64,000 bases of DNA, taken from the NCBI GenBank assembly GCA_030374765.1, contig JARGXX010000068.1, positions 4,898,001 to 4,962,000 on the forward strand. Reading direction: 5' to 3'. The position numbers and the translations under genes were made by a program. Every line of letters begins with the position of its first letter. Position 1 is the stretch's first letter. Of this stretch, positions 1 to 10,790 are shown one piece after another. Source of the stretch: Agarophyton chilense. Taxonomy: Eukaryota > Rhodophyta > Florideophyceae > Gracilariales > Gracilariaceae. A model generated the notes under the pieces. It was not told where the DNA came from and ran no database searches. It worked only from the letters and a program-made list of their open reading frames with translations.

Positions 1-783
1 AAGGAAGCGGTGGGAAGGGGACGCGGAGAGTTGGAATGCGTACTCGGCGTATCAGCGATCAACAGCGTTTGTCAAGTAGTGCAACAGGCGGTGGCAGTGA
101 GGGCCGGAGGACATGTAGCGAATGCAATAAGCGATGGGGAGAGCGGGGAGGTTAAGGCGCAGCAGCGACAAGCACTGGGTGATGGCGGCGGGCGGAAATG
201 GACGGACGGAGCGAGGAGCAGCCGCGCGACGTGATCAGCGAAAGGAGAGAGCGATGTTGGTGCGTTGACGGGTGGATGAAAGACAAGGCGGATCAGGTGC
301 GACTTGACGCGCATGGCGCGCGCAACATGAATGGACGACAGTCTGCGGTGCATATCTGTGCAGATTTTTGTTGTGAGGTAAGTTGGAAAAGATATTTTTT
401 GGAACGGCGCATCGACTGCACACTTGGACCAATGACTATGCTGGGTGAAATATCTTTGCTGGCGTGCAGTGCTGGGGTGGTTGACGTGGCTTGTCGTTCA
501 CGTGAGTCGGGGCTGGTTTGGTGGCTGCGTGGCTCTCTGCATCTGCGTCACGTGCACGTGCGTTTGAGCGTGGCCACGTGGAGACGCCGTCGGTCGAAAC
601 GAAGCGATCTTGTAGCACGAGGCTTGCAATCACCTCCACCATACGCACCATCGGTATTTACGAAGTGGGAGTTCGTTACGACGCCGTGACGTTGCTCAAC
701 TTTCCGCACCGGGTTTGCGTTTTGCCTGAGTGCGAGTCACGGAAGTACTCTGGCTGCGAGCGACCGCGCCATTGACAACGACT
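1..783. other. Left edge, no supported gene
   Basis: GC-rich sequence with no reading frame I can assign. On the minus strand one frame from about 200 down to a TGA near 52 looks protein-like (Leu/Cys/His-rich, with an internal ATG in MSSGPHC), but it is short and matches nothing I know. It could be the edge of a gene transcribed leftward, or leader sequence of the gene that follows. Confidence 0.4.
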
Positions 784-1521
784 ATGCTCTCCCCACGACC
801 CCCCTCTGACGCGATGCAGATGCATCAAACCCCTGCCGAAAACGACGCAGATGGAGCTCAGCTACAACATGTGGAAAGCCTACTCATGGAGCGCCTCATG
901 AACCGCTCCCTCCCCGCCGCCTCGCCCTCTTTTACCGTCCCTGAGCCGCCCAGTGTCACTTTCCACCACCAAACTCGTCGCGAAAGGCGTCAAAACAAAC
1001 AAGGGAAGCGACCGCGTACCGATCGCCTCCGCATCGAAGCCTTTCGACATTTGGTTGCGCGAAAAGAAACAGCCGCCAAACAAGCCGCGTTGGCCATTGC
1101 CACCGTCCGTCCGCGGCGAGTATCCCCGCCACCTCCGACCTCTACACCGTCTGCACCAACGTCGGTCGCGGCAGTCCCCACCCTCGTCGTCAAGCAGCTT
1201 TCGCCCACGTTGCCGTCGTCGAACCGCCGCAAACTGGCCTCTGATAGCACCCCCTTGGACCATACCCTCGTTGATGCCGCCCATTTCGTCAACGCTCACC
1301 GAACTGAGGTTGGCGACTTTGGGTCTCAAGCGTTGCGTCGGCGCGATCGAAAAAAATATCACACCGCCAAGCTTGTCAAACTTGGCTGTCGCCCGCCAAA
1401 GAATCAGAAGATGCCAATCGGTCTTTTACAAAAGCGACGGAAGCGTGAGAAACTTAATGCACAAAAGCAAAAGAAACGCGATCTTGCAACCGGTATGCTA
1501 CTTCGCATCAAACGAAGATAG
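784..1521 (+). CDS. C1orf131/DUF4602-like nucleolar protein (ribosome biogenesis)
   Basis: Predicted basic protein of 245 aa. I chose the ATG at 784 because the longer frame upstream opens only with GTG. The first half is low-complexity (Pro, Ser, Thr, Arg). The last 80 residues hold the conserved part: VDAAHFVNAHRTEVGDFG, then RRRDRKKY, then LGCRPPKNQKMP and a Lys/Arg-rich coiled tail. This order (A..F.....EV..FG, basic linker, LG.+PPKNQK.P) is how I recall the DUF4602 family, whose human member C1orf131 is a component of the nucleolar small-subunit processome. The gene converges on riboflavin synthase with only 69 bp between the stops. The family call rests on remembered motifs, not on a search; another basic nucleolar protein is the alternative. 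Confidence 0.6.
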   Translation: MLSPRPPSDAMQMHQTPAENDADGAQLQHVESLLMERLMNRSLPAASPSFTVPEPPSVTFHHQTRRERRQNKQGKRPRTDRLRIEAFRHLVARKETAAKQAALAIATVRPRRVSPPPPTSTPSAPTSVAAVPTLVVKQLSPTLPSSNRRKLASDSTPLDHTLVDAAHFVNAHRTEVGDFGSQALRRRDRKKYHTAKLVKLGCRPPKNQKMPIGLLQKRRKREKLNAQKQKKRDLATGMLLRIKRR

Positions 1522-1590
1522 ACCCCATCTTGCGTTTGACAAGCCGTTAGGAGCGTCCTGTTGCATTTTGGTTCCTTGCCTTCTCTCCTT

Positions 1591-2379
1591 TCACGACATG
1601 CCCTTTACTGCAAGAATTCGTTCTATGTATTTCCCGGTTATGTCAACTTCGATGTTCACCTTATCCCCCACCTCCTTCAGAGCTGTCACAACCTGAGCTT
1701 GAGTAAAGGGAATCATCATAAACGTAAACCAATTTTTCTCATCCATCACATCGCACACCGTTAAACTAGTTCCATCCACTGCCACATACCCCTTCTCCAC
1801 AATATACTTCATATGCTCAGCTCCGATGCTTATTGTGTACCAAATGGCATCCTTCTCCCTCTTGATATCTACAATTGTTCCAGTACAATCCACATGGCCT
1901 TGCACGACATGCCCGCCAAATCGCCCGTCGGCAGCTACGCTTCGTTCCAGATTCACCTTGCTACTGGTCTGCAGCTCTCCTAGATTCGTTCTCCGCAACG
2001 TCTCCGGCGCAAGCCCAAAAGTAGCATAGTTATCTTCTAGGTGAGTTACTGTTAGGCATGTGCCATTTACAGATATGCTATCGCCTAATTTGACCCCTTC
2101 CAACGACTTGTCAGCTTTCACGCTCAGATTCACGCCTCCCTGTTCCGATTCAAGGTTTTCAATTGCTTGAACGGTTCCCATCTCCTCCACGATCCCGGTG
2201 AATACCATTCTGAAAGATTGGCGGGAAAACCTTCGGCCTTGGATCAACCGCGCGCAGGCGCGTGATGTCGCATTTCCGGGCCTGTTGGCTGGCGTTCCGC
2301 AAATAGATGCTCGCTTTGCTGTCAGGAGTCGGTCCTGGAATCCTACCACGACAAACGAGGTGCTGGTGGTCCTCATCAT
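1591..2379 (-). CDS. ribE: Riboflavin synthase alpha chain, likely plastid-targeted
   Basis: Riboflavin synthase dismutates two 6,7-dimethyl-8-ribityllumazine molecules to riboflavin plus the pyrimidinedione, the last step of vitamin B2 synthesis. The mature-like part begins at MVFTGIVEEMG (residue 58, nt 2208) and is 205 aa long, normal for the family. Two lumazine-binding barrels are visible: the first with SVNGTCLTVT and GGHVVQGHVD, the second with VAVDGTSLTV and a closing NIEVDITGKYIERIL. The first ATG of the frame (nt 2379) adds 57 residues rich in Ser, Thr, Arg and Ala with almost no acidic residue and Phe near the start (MMRTTSTSF). That is typical of a plastid transit peptide, and plant and algal enzymes are plastidic. 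The longer frame to 2643 opens with TTG and is not used. No intron is needed. Confidence 0.93.
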   Translation of the reverse strand: MMRTTSTSFVVVGFQDRLLTAKRASICGTPANRPGNATSRACARLIQGRRFSRQSFRMVFTGIVEEMGTVQAIENLESEQGGVNLSVKADKSLEGVKLGDSISVNGTCLTVTHLEDNYATFGLAPETLRRTNLGELQTSSKVNLERSVAADGRFGGHVVQGHVDCTGTIVDIKREKDAIWYTISIGAEHMKYIVEKGYVAVDGTSLTVCDVMDEKNWFTFMMIPFTQAQVVTALKEVGDKVNIEVDITGKYIERILAVKGMS

Positions 2380-4352
2380 CTGAAGCTCGGATAGAGTAGG
2401 TGTTTCAAGGTTTCCAGGTCGTTTCTCACAAGTGAGATGACAACGAACCTCTCCTTGATGCGCTACGTAAGATACACCTAAAAGAGCCCAACAATTACAC
2501 AAACTATGGATGGCTGCTCGTGTGGCGGGAGAAATACATTTGCTCACCTGATTATGAGATGAGCAATTTTCCTGAAAATCATCACTCGTGTGTTCGCGGC
2601 GTTGTTCCCGAAGACTATCTTGGACAAACCACCCGTCGTCCAACCCATTTTCTCAGCAGGATATGTACTTCTGACCCATCCTACTCCCTCCCCTTCTCTG
2701 TAAATGTCAATTGACACCGAACAGGAAGCTGAAACGACGACATGAACATTCAAGAGTGCTCTGGACTTGTTGCTAGTCATTTCTATTCAGAGAGGGAAGT
2801 TTGTGTGTTTTGCTGTCGGAGCTCCCCTGACGATTTGAAGATTTTGCAAAATCTGCTTCGTGATAAGCAGCATCTGTAATTCTGTCGGGCAGTTTTTTGT
2901 CTCAGTGAACAGTCATTTGGCTCGGTACAATTTCCCCCGGCAACCGATCTCTTTCCACATTGTAGTCTTGTTTGGTGGCTTGGTTGGGGGGAAATAGAAG
3001 AATGACAGTTTCCACAATCAAGCCGCACGGCAGCTTCGCAAATCATGTACTTTAATCGAGTTCTTTTGTTTCAAGAAAGCGTTTCCCTCCGTTCACGAAA
3101 ACACGGATCCTCAGAACATTTTCCGTTTCAGATTCTTTATACATTTCAAGAAGAGCAAATCCTTTTGATTCTGGAACTTGAAACTTTCTTGCAGCGTCAT
3201 ATCTTGCTGTGATTGCTAAGGTCACACACGCCCAAATCCTTCACAATCAAACGACCGTTCAAGAATCCGATCATGAACTGACCGACACCTGCTTATCACG
3301 ACGTATGACAAGCAGATGTTGGTCTATGATTCATAGGGATGTACTATATTTTGCGTTATTGAGTACGGATTTGTTCTTCCAAAAAGGGTCAACTATCTGT
3401 GATAAGACTTATGAGCCCTCAGAATCACTGGTAACAGACCGCAACGAAATAAAGAATGTGGAATCCTTATTTTGTTTCATACTGCGGATATATTGGAGTG
3501 ATGCTTGGCCCAATCTCGTCACTCAAAGATGAAAGACGACCCAAAGTTTTTCAAGTAAATTTTACTGATCCCAACTTTGATGGTTGCGTATATGAAAGAG
3601 CATAAGAGAGAGAGAGAGAGAGAAGCTCAAGCTGGCCCACCGGAAAGTGTCCTTCCCGCCTTCTGACACTGGTGACCCCCGAAGACCAGGCTCCCTTCTC
3701 CCAGCTCTCAGCGCATGGGCTTTGAGAGGAGCGTAGCGTCTCCGGTGGAAACTTTCCGGAATCTTTGCCCTTCTCTGCTTCCTTTACCTCCATACGAATA
3801 TAGGTGTCCCTTTTTCAGTCACCACCCCATTCTTTATGCGTGTGCCATGCACCCGAGGAATTCATATTACACTCTCTAAGCGCGGGAAGTGAAGAGAAAT
3901 GTTCAGCACGTGATGTGCATGGGTTGTGAATACTTGGAAATTACTTGAACAAACAAATATAGGCCTGATTTGATATGACTCACGAGAGAGACAACCAAGG
4001 ACTACTCAGATATCAGTACTCCTATAACTGTCACGAACAATGTGTTGAAATGAAAACACGTCACGTGGAGAAAAAAAGGGGTGAGCCCGGAGAACGCGTG
4101 AGCGGTGAGGAGTAGAGTATGTTGATAGGCCGTTGAACGTGTCGGGTTATTGCAAGAATATCAAGAACGATGGCGTATATCTTGAGTGTTTAGTTCGGTG
4201 GCAAAATGCAGATTGCTTGAGAGTGAGTGAGATTCAGCGAGGGTACCGAAAGTTCCAGCGACAAAAAGTGAACCGACATGCAACAAGGCCGAAATGACAA
4301 GTTTCAGTGGCAGCCAACAGCGGCCAAACGGCCAGAAAACAGACGCGCGGCC
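2380..4352. other. Intergenic, no gene recognised
   Basis: About 2 kb between riboflavin synthase and the PRKRIP1-like gene. Frames here are short and have no recognisable domain. It contains an (AG)n run near 3605. The part next to riboflavin synthase presumably includes its promoter. Confidence 0.5.
3605..3623. repeat. (AG)n microsatellite
   Basis: A simple dinucleotide run of about nine AG units. No function is inferred. Confidence 0.9.
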
Positions 4353-4898
4353 TCACGGAGAGCACACGCGCTTGCAATCGTTCTGCGGCGCGGGGTGCGG
4401 CGATGCATGAGAAGGGGGGCGTCTACGTTGTCTAGCGCGAAGTTTCTTTCTCGCGCGGCGCGCGGCGCGACGGGCAGTTTGCGCAATCTCCTTGGCACTT
4501 CGCTGCTCGGCGGCGCGGGAGAGGCGCAAGTCGGCGTCGGCTTGCTCGGCAAGCTTGAGCATGTTTTGGACGCGTTCGAGTTCGCGGCGGCGCTGGTGGC
4601 GATAGACGTGGAAATCGCCGCTGCTGGCACCGGCGGTGCTGCCTGACACGTTCTTCGGTACGACGTTGCGTGGGTCCGTGTCGCACGCGGCGGGCTTGTT
4701 GGTGGCAGCGTCCTTGGCGGCGACATCCTGGCAGGCGACGTCCGAGGCGGCAGGCTCTCCGGCGGCCGGCTCTCCGGCAGCCGGCTCTCCGGCGGCAGGC
4801 TTTCCGGCGGTAGGCTCTCCTCCTACGGTAGGCTCTCCTCCTACGGTAGGCTCTCCTCCTACGGTAGGCTCGCCTCCGGCGAACTCATTACCGTGCAT
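4353..4898 (-). CDS. PRKRIP1-like (DUF1168) spliceosomal protein
   Basis: Predicted 181 aa. The core GSTAGASSGDFHVYRHQRRR followed by a long charged helix (LERVQNML... RSAKEIAQTARRAARRARKK) matches the PRKRIP1/DUF1168 family, where [20 protein letters not shown] precedes a coiled coil. PRKRIP1 is a nuclear protein of the catalytically active spliceosome (C complex). The usual family N-terminus is not seen. In its place are about 50 residues of GGEPTV and GEPAA repeats encoded by a minisatellite. The start used is the ATG at 4898; an upstream start or exon is possible. The C-terminus is Arg/Pro-rich. It lies on the same strand as beta-tubulin, 567 bp downstream of the tubulin stop. Confidence 0.8.
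   Translation of the reverse strand: MHGNEFAGGEPTVGGEPTVGGEPTVGGEPTAGKPAAGEPAAGEPAAGEPAASDVACQDVAAKDAATNKPAACDTDPRNVVPKNVSGSTAGASSGDFHVYRHQRRRELERVQNMLKLAEQADADLRLSRAAEQRSAKEIAQTARRAARRARKKLRARQRRRPPSHASPHPAPQNDCKRVCSP
4753..4878. repeat. Coding minisatellite (15- and 18-nt units)
   Basis: Inside the PRKRIP1-like gene. About four 15-nt units encode GEPAA-type pentapeptides, followed by three near-identical 18-nt units encoding GGEPTV. All units are multiples of three, so copy-number change keeps the frame. Confidence 0.9.
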
Positions 4899-5465
4899 GC
4901 GGAAGAGAGGCGCGGGAGGCCGCGCGAAACGGAAGCGCGACGAAGTGACGAGGGTGCAAGAGGAGAGTGACTTTAGTTACAAAAACCGAGCGACAGACGC
5001 CGCGCAACTCGGCACCAAACGCAGCCACGCATGCCACGTGGCGACGGCTCCGCAAGAAGCTTTCGCGCTCCACAGTGAATGTTACCCTTCGTACATCTAC
5101 CAAACGTTGTTAAACTACAGTCAAAGGGGGGGGGGGATGCATCTACAAGGGAGATGAGTACTTGTGGGTACCTTAGTAGCCAGCAGCGCAACGTGCCACG
5201 CGCGCGTCGGAAACAAACGCGATCGATCCACTGCGACGGCACGCGGCTGCCGCTATAGCCGCCTCCGAGTCTCCCCTCCCTCCCCCATCCCGCGCGCCAC
5301 GCACACAGATGCGACAGCCGAAACCAACTGCACTCTCTCTCTTTCACTCTGTGTGTGTGCCGGTGTGGTGTGTGCGCGCGCGCATGTGTCAGCGTGTCGT
5401 GTGAGCGTGTGTGTGAGTGAGTGAGTGAGTGTAAACAAGAAGAAAAACAAATATAAAGGCGCGCT
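4899..5465. other. Intergenic with simple repeats
   Basis: Spacer between beta-tubulin (downstream side) and the PRKRIP1-like gene (upstream side). Holds a G10 run near 5127, a CT-rich run near 5330, GT/GC dinucleotide stretches around 5350-5415 and GTGA tetranucleotides near 5420. Promoter of the PRKRIP1-like gene is expected here, but no specific site stands out. Confidence 0.5.
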
Positions 5466-6833
5466 CTACTCCTCCTCCTCCTCCTCCACGCCGTTCCCAT
5501 ACTCGTCCGCGTACTCGTCCGCATGCTCGTGCGGGTCGGCGGTCGCCTCCGAGTACTGCTGATACTCCGACACCAGGTCGGCCATGTTGGACTCGGCCTC
5601 AGTGAACTCCAGCTCGTCCATACCCTCGCCCACATACCAATGCAAGAAGGCCTTCTTCTTGAACATGGAGCGGAATTGGTCGCCCACGCGAATGAAGATG
5701 GACTGAATCGCAGTGGTGTTTCCAATGAACGCCGACGAGATCTTCTCCCCCTTGGCCGGGATGTCACACACGGAGGTTTTGATGTTATGCGGGATCCACT
5801 CCACAAAGTAGGCAGAGTTTTTGGTTTGCATAAGTGCCATTTCGTCTTCCACCTCCTTTGTGCTGACCTTTCCGCGAAAGTACACAGCGGCAGTGAGATA
5901 GCGGCCATCGCGCGGGTCCACCTCAGCCATCATGTTGTTTCGATCAAACATCTGTCCCGCCAACTCGGGCACGGTGAGCGAGCGGTAGCTCTGCGAATCT
6001 GGGGCGGCTAGCGGCGCGTGACCCACGGCGAAAAAGTGCAGACGCGGGAACGGGATTAGATTGACGGCCAGCTTGCGCAGGTCGGCGTTGAGCTGCCCGG
6101 GGAAGCGCAGCGAGCACGTGATGCCGGACATGACGCTGGACACGAGGCGGTTGAGATCCGAGTACGACGGTTTTTCCACGTGCAGGCTGCGCACGCAGAT
6201 GTTGAACAGCGCCTCGTTGTCGATGGCAAATACGGCGTCAGCGTTCTCTATGAGCTGGTGGATGGACAGGGTGCAGTTGTAGGGCTCGACGACGGTGTTG
6301 GACACCTTAGGCGACGGCAGCACCGAGTAGGTGCACATCATGCGGTCGGGGAACTCCTCGCGGACCTTGGACACCAGTAGCGTGCCTAGTCCGGAACCGG
6401 TGCCGCCGCCCAGTGAGTGGGTGACCTGGAAGCCCTGCAGCACGTCGCAGGTCTCGGCCTCGCGACGAATGACGTCGAGGCACATTTCCACGAGTTCGGC
6501 GCCCTCGGTGTAATGGCCCTTTGCCCAGTTGTTACCCGCGCCCGACTGGCCGTACACAAAGTTATCCGGACGGAAGAGACGTCCGCGCGGCGAGTTCTTG
6601 ATCCCGTCTATGACGCCGGGCTCGAGATCGACCATCGCGGCGCGCGGGACATAGCGACCGTTGGAGCTTTCGTTATAGTAGACGGCGATGCGTTCCAGCT
6701 GCTGATCGGGCTTGTCTCCGACGAAGGAGCCTTCGGCGTCGATGCCATGCTCGGCGGAAATGCCCTCCCAGAAGTTTGCGGCGACCTGGTTTCCGCACTG
6801 TCCGGCCTGCAAGGAGACGATGCTGCGCGTCAT
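5466..6833 (-). CDS. tubB: Beta-tubulin, divergent, single exon
   Basis: Full-length 455-aa beta-tubulin, the GTP-hydrolysing subunit of microtubules. Seen: QAGQCGNQ at the N-terminus, the tubulin signature GGGTGSG at residues 142-148, [22 protein letters not shown], and an acidic tail ending in six Glu. Numbering runs two ahead of animal and fungal proteins because of small N-terminal insertions. Unusual points: it begins MTRSIV instead of MREI, the tetrapeptide needed for cotranslational tubulin mRNA autoregulation in animals. Residue 169 is Tyr (standard Phe167) and residue 200 is Ala (standard Glu198), both classic benzimidazole-resistance changes. Upstream on its strand is a long pyrimidine-rich leader (6834-6960). 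Confidence 0.97.
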   Translation of the reverse strand: MTRSIVSLQAGQCGNQVAANFWEGISAEHGIDAEGSFVGDKPDQQLERIAVYYNESSNGRYVPRAAMVDLEPGVIDGIKNSPRGRLFRPDNFVYGQSGAGNNWAKGHYTEGAELVEMCLDVIRREAETCDVLQGFQVTHSLGGGTGSGLGTLLVSKVREEFPDRMMCTYSVLPSPKVSNTVVEPYNCTLSIHQLIENADAVFAIDNEALFNICVRSLHVEKPSYSDLNRLVSSVMSGITCSLRFPGQLNADLRKLAVNLIPFPRLHFFAVGHAPLAAPDSQSYRSLTVPELAGQMFDRNNMMAEVDPRDGRYLTAAVYFRGKVSTKEVEDEMALMQTKNSAYFVEWIPHNIKTSVCDIPAKGEKISSAFIGNTTAIQSIFIRVGDQFRSMFKKKAFLHWYVGEGMDELEFTEAESNMADLVSEYQQYSEATADPHEHADEYADEYGNGVEEEEEE

Positions 6834-7514
6834 GGTTGAGGCTGGGGGGGGGACTGCGAGCGGGGAAGAGGGGGTGGGAGGGTAAAGGGGGGGGGGGAGT
6901 GGGGGTGGGAGAGGGGCGGGGGCTGTTAAAGGGAAAGGGGCGATTAAGGCGGTGGAAGGCTCGAGCGGTATTGGTCGGGGGTACGTGGCGCGCCCGGGCG
7001 TGGCTGGGCGCCGCTGGCTGACGCGGGCCCGTATCGCAGGGCGGTAGGCGGTGCGGGGAGGGCTTCGTTAGTAGCTGGCGTGCGGTGCGGGGGATGAACA
7101 AGGGCATGAGAATGAGAAAGTTTCAGTGGCGAGTTTGCAACCCGCAATTGCGGAAAGAGCGCGCCAATTGCCAGTTGCAGCAATTGGGAACTGCGAACTG
7201 GGGGCAAACGAACAAAAACAACTCAGCCCAGCAATGCAGTGACCATTAGGTGACATCTAATTGTAAATTACAACATCTTAAACTCAATTAACACTTTGTA
7301 CCTTCTCTAATGCGACCAATTAAGTTGTGCACTTCTCATTCCCCCTTGTGACCATTTAAATGTACCGACCAATTAAGTCTTGTGGACTACACACCTTAAT
7401 AATAGTACGAGAGTAGCTTATAGTGCTACGATAGTATAGAAGCATATCATTACGTGTTGGGCGTGTGGGGTGGTGCTCTCAGTCCAAGTTGACGACAATA
7501 TGGTAAAGGATCGA
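6834..7514. other. Beta-tubulin upstream region
   Basis: On the tubulin strand the first 120 bases are almost pure pyrimidine (long C runs), as in TC-rich core promoters or leaders. The rest has no recognisable gene. The EA element begins at about 7515. Confidence 0.45.
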
Positions 7515-7746
7515 TGTGGCAGGTTCAGAGAACAAGAAAAAAGAAGCTTGACCGATAGTTCGGTGGTTTAATCTAGACTGGAGCGGAGGGTATCTACCAA
7601 GCTGTTAACCCAACCATATGGTCTCACAGCTGCTTTTTTTTCTCTTAGCGGCACGCTACACCACCCGTTTGGTATATTAATTCATAAAATAAGTCTAGCG
7701 GTTAAACCGATAAGGTAACTACTGTAAAACGGCATTATCGGTTACA
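7515..7746 (-). repeat. EA 3' LTR
   Basis: 232 bp, starts TGTGGCAG and ends CGGTTACA on the + strand. It shares long blocks with 11214-11438 (for example TTGACCGATAGTTCG and GGTCTCA/GAGCTGCT). An A/G-rich tract (AAAAAGGGAGTG on the minus strand) next to the integrase stop would be its polypurine tract. Confidence 0.7.
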
Positions 7747-7756
7747 CTCCCTTTTT

Positions 7757-9463
7757 CTAAAGAGCGAGAATGAGACGTGCTTTGCGGGCAAGACCAGAAA
7801 GCGTATTCTTGCGAAAAAATAGACGTTCAAACATTTGTGGCACATCTTTATAAACCCTTTCGATTGGTTCTAGATAATTTTCCGAATTCGGTATGGCCTT
7901 GCAACGGACGGCAACAAATAGACCGTTATCGGTTTCTTCCAGGTTCAAAAGTCTAGTTACCACTACACTGGTTTCAATAGTGATTACATGAGACATTACA
8001 GATTTTTTTCGAGAGAACTGTCATTGTAGAACTTGAGTCGAGTAAAGCGCAAGTCCTCAACTAAACCGTTACGGAAATCTTCTACTTGATAAAAGTAGTC
8101 GTTCATAGCTTTGATAATTCGTCGTGGCCCGCGGCAGCGTAGAGCTAGTTTTTCACCAGCAAATCATTCTTCTCTCGCAACCAAAACGTAATCATCTTCT
8201 GTAAAGTTCGGTAGCTGCGCCTGTGAAGAAGACGAACGGTGACGCTCACGATTAGACCGTGCGGTATACTGTACAACAGGGTGTAATTCAACCATTCGGT
8301 TCTTCAGTTCTTCTACATTGAGGACCCTCTCACGCTGCGCTTCCTCAACAAATACAGGTGCAATAGTATCTGACCTCACAAAGGTGGAAATGGTTGTCGT
8401 GGGCTCACGACCAAAGAATGTCGTGATAGGTGCCACGTTACCCTTTTGCGGTGAGACAGCGTTGTTCAATGCGCTCTGAACCAGCTACAAAAGAGCTGGC
8501 CACTCCTCGAAAGGAATTTTTTGCTCTAACACGACCGATCGGAAGACTCGAAGAAGTTCTTTGCCGAGTTGTTCAACTGCTCCGTTACTTCACGGAGTAT
8601 ACGGAAGCGTAAAATGATGGGGGAATTTCAACCTCTTTGCGACTAACAGTACGGTCTCATTTCAAAAGTGCGTGGGACCTTCGAACTTTAGACCTTTCGG
8701 TACGTCAAACGCGGCGCACCAGTCTATGATTGCTACGGCAGCGTTCTCAGCTGTAGTATCATTGAACGGAAAAAACCAGTTGTAGTCTCTATGATCGTCC
8801 CAAAGCATCAGGTCATATTCTTCACTGTCGGTACTTGGTCCAACCTCGATGTAGTCGGACTGCAGAAGGTCTTTCGGTGCTGTACCATGGACAGCCGGAC
8901 CAAATGAACTCGGTAAGTTCCCCACCTTCGACTGTCGATAAACAGTAGATGGAAAAGCAAACAAAAGACCGGATGTCGGTAGACAAAGTAGACCAGAAGA
9001 AAGCTTTTTTCAAATACCGTTCGGTTGAATTACTTCCACGATGACCGCTGCGACCGGTATGTGCGATGACACACCACCGAAGTTGTAAGTCTGCAGCTGT
9101 ATCGGGGATCCAAATAGGACCGTCAAGTTTACGCCAAAGACCGTCGGTCTCGACGAGATCTTCAGAGCGTGTAGACGCAGCAAAGGACTGCACAGCATGA
9201 ATGACCATTGCTGTAGGACACTCAAAATTCTCAGAAGAGGATGAAGGAAGTGCGGAAATACGAACATGTCTCCGAACAGTTGTAGGTGCAGACCATCTAC
9301 CGAGTAGGTCAGCACAGACGTTGTCAATTCCTTTGATGTGGAAGCAAGTGTACTCGTACTTGCTTAAACGTACGGCCCAACGTAAGACTTTACGCAGATA
9401 GGACTGCGTTAGGTCTGGCACAACCGAAAGCGGATCGAAAAGAAAAATAAGATTATTGTGATC
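7757..9463 (-). pseudogene. EA RNase H end, integrase and C-terminal chromodomain-like module
   Basis: Read 9463 to 7757. First the end of RNase H (TDHNNLIFLFDP... ADLLGRW), then an integrase zinc module (AHTGRSGHRG, with two cysteines about 30 residues on). Next comes the core (DLLQSDYIEVGPS, YDLMLWDDHRDYNWFFP, NGAVEQLGKELL), then ALNNAVSPQKGNVAPIT, then a basic region. Last is a C-terminal module, ARLLNLEETDNGLFVAVR... LEPIERVYKDVPQ, shaped like a chromodomain. In-frame stops interrupt it near 8636 and 8581, after the REE motif near 8161, and before the last module. The second catalytic Asp region has decayed. The copy is therefore dead. RNase H is cut at 9463 by an LTR insertion. Confidence 0.8.
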
Positions 9464-10790
9464 TGTAGTATCCGCTCTAACGGAGAGAGCAGACACCTGC
9501 GACAACGTTCGGGACTGCCGAATGGGTGCTTGCGGCTAAGGGGAAGATGTTATAGAGCACAACACTAGCGAGCTAGATTGGGGGTTGTAAGGCCCCAATC
9601 GCCAATGACGGTGTTTGGTACTATGGAATGGACAACTACTTGTTGTAGCTCGTTCGGATCTCCGGTTAAGGAATCCTGAACAAGAAAAAAGTCGGTTGTG
9701 AACCCGTTCGTTGTCTCCTTTACTTTGCAGTCGGCGCTCCCCTCTTGGCCTTATGTACTTTGCATAGGGGTGAGCGCCGCACATGATAATATCTAGATAT
9801 AAACTTCGTCAGCCAATTAATTCCTCTACAGTACGAGATAACTAGCTCTAAATGGGGGTCCGCCTACGAAGGGTAGGCGTGGTTGCCACGTGGCTACTCA
9901 CTATATGCGCCGTTGCCAATCCGTTATTTCCCTACAAAGGGTCGAATCGGATGCGCCGTTGCAGATCGAGATCCAACGTGTAACAAACCACCTCACGCAT
10001 TATCTGCGGGGTGCAGCTTCATAACTTCATCCTAGCCGTTGCACTAACTTATGAGTATCATCATACTTAGCCAAAAAAAAAATATTCCATCGGCATTCCT
10101 GTAGTATCTGCTCTAACGGAGAGAGCAGACACCTGCGACAGCGTTCGGACTGCCGATGGGTCGCTTGCGGCGAAGGAAAAGGGGTGGTAGAGCTACAACA
10201 CCAGCGAGCTGGAAGTGGGGTGTAAGGCCACCACTCGCCAGCGAGGGTGAACAGTGCAACTGTAAAACGTTGATGGAACGTAGGTACGAGACGGCTCGTG
10301 AAGTGGTTGGGGGCTGACTATCTATTATAGCTCGTCCGGATCTCCGGTTAAGGAATAATAAGCGAGGAACCGTATAGTCATGATGCCCATGTTGTCTCCT
10401 TTACTTGGAGTCGGCGCTCACCTCTGGTGCACTATATACTGTGTGCCAGGGTGAGTGCCCAAATAAATATATAAATAATACCCAGTGGTCAGCCACTTTG
10501 CCCAACCACTGTATGGCTATGGTCCCTGATAGACGTCTAGCTATAAAGGGTATTAAAACCAGCCACGAGGATCGCCACTACATGCGCCGTTGCAAGCCAG
10601 TCCACTCGTGATACCACGTGTCCCACTAATGTACCCTGCCTCCTGGCATCCTACGCAGTGTGCCGTTTCATATCACAAGTTTGATGACATCACTCACTTA
10701 TGAGTTCCAACCGCGACTTCGCGAAAAATCATCCCATCGGATTCCCCGACATAGTAGAATACTACAATTCCGACTATGTAGAATACTACA
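9464..10790 (-). mobile_element. Diverged E1-like LTR, split by a younger solo LTR
   Basis: Begins TGTAGTATCCGCTCTAACGG at 9464 and ends GAATACTACA at 10790, matching the two ends of the E1 LTR. The middle is clearly diverged. It is interrupted at 10100 by a solo LTR of the same family. The 5 bp on its two sides (TGATC and ACTGC) do not match, although it sits inside EA between RNase H and gag, so the LTR is probably a hybrid formed by recombination between two insertions. Confidence 0.75.
10095..10771 (-). mobile_element. Solo LTR of the E1 family with target duplication ATTCC
   Basis: The LTR occupies 10100-10766 (667 bp, the length of the E1 LTRs), TGTAGTATC... to ...GAATACTACA. It is flanked by ATTCC at 10095-10099 and 10767-10771, a perfect 5-bp target-site duplication. 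No internal element sequence remains, so it arose by LTR-LTR recombination. Confidence 0.92.

Noticed and set aside
880-1362. Minus-strand ORF of 160 codons
   Set aside because: Opposite-strand shadow of the C1orf131-like gene, with no motif and no ATG support.
4278-4646. Plus-strand ORF of 122 codons
   Set aside because: Shadow of the PRKRIP1-like gene on the other strand; composition reflects its Arg/Ala codons.
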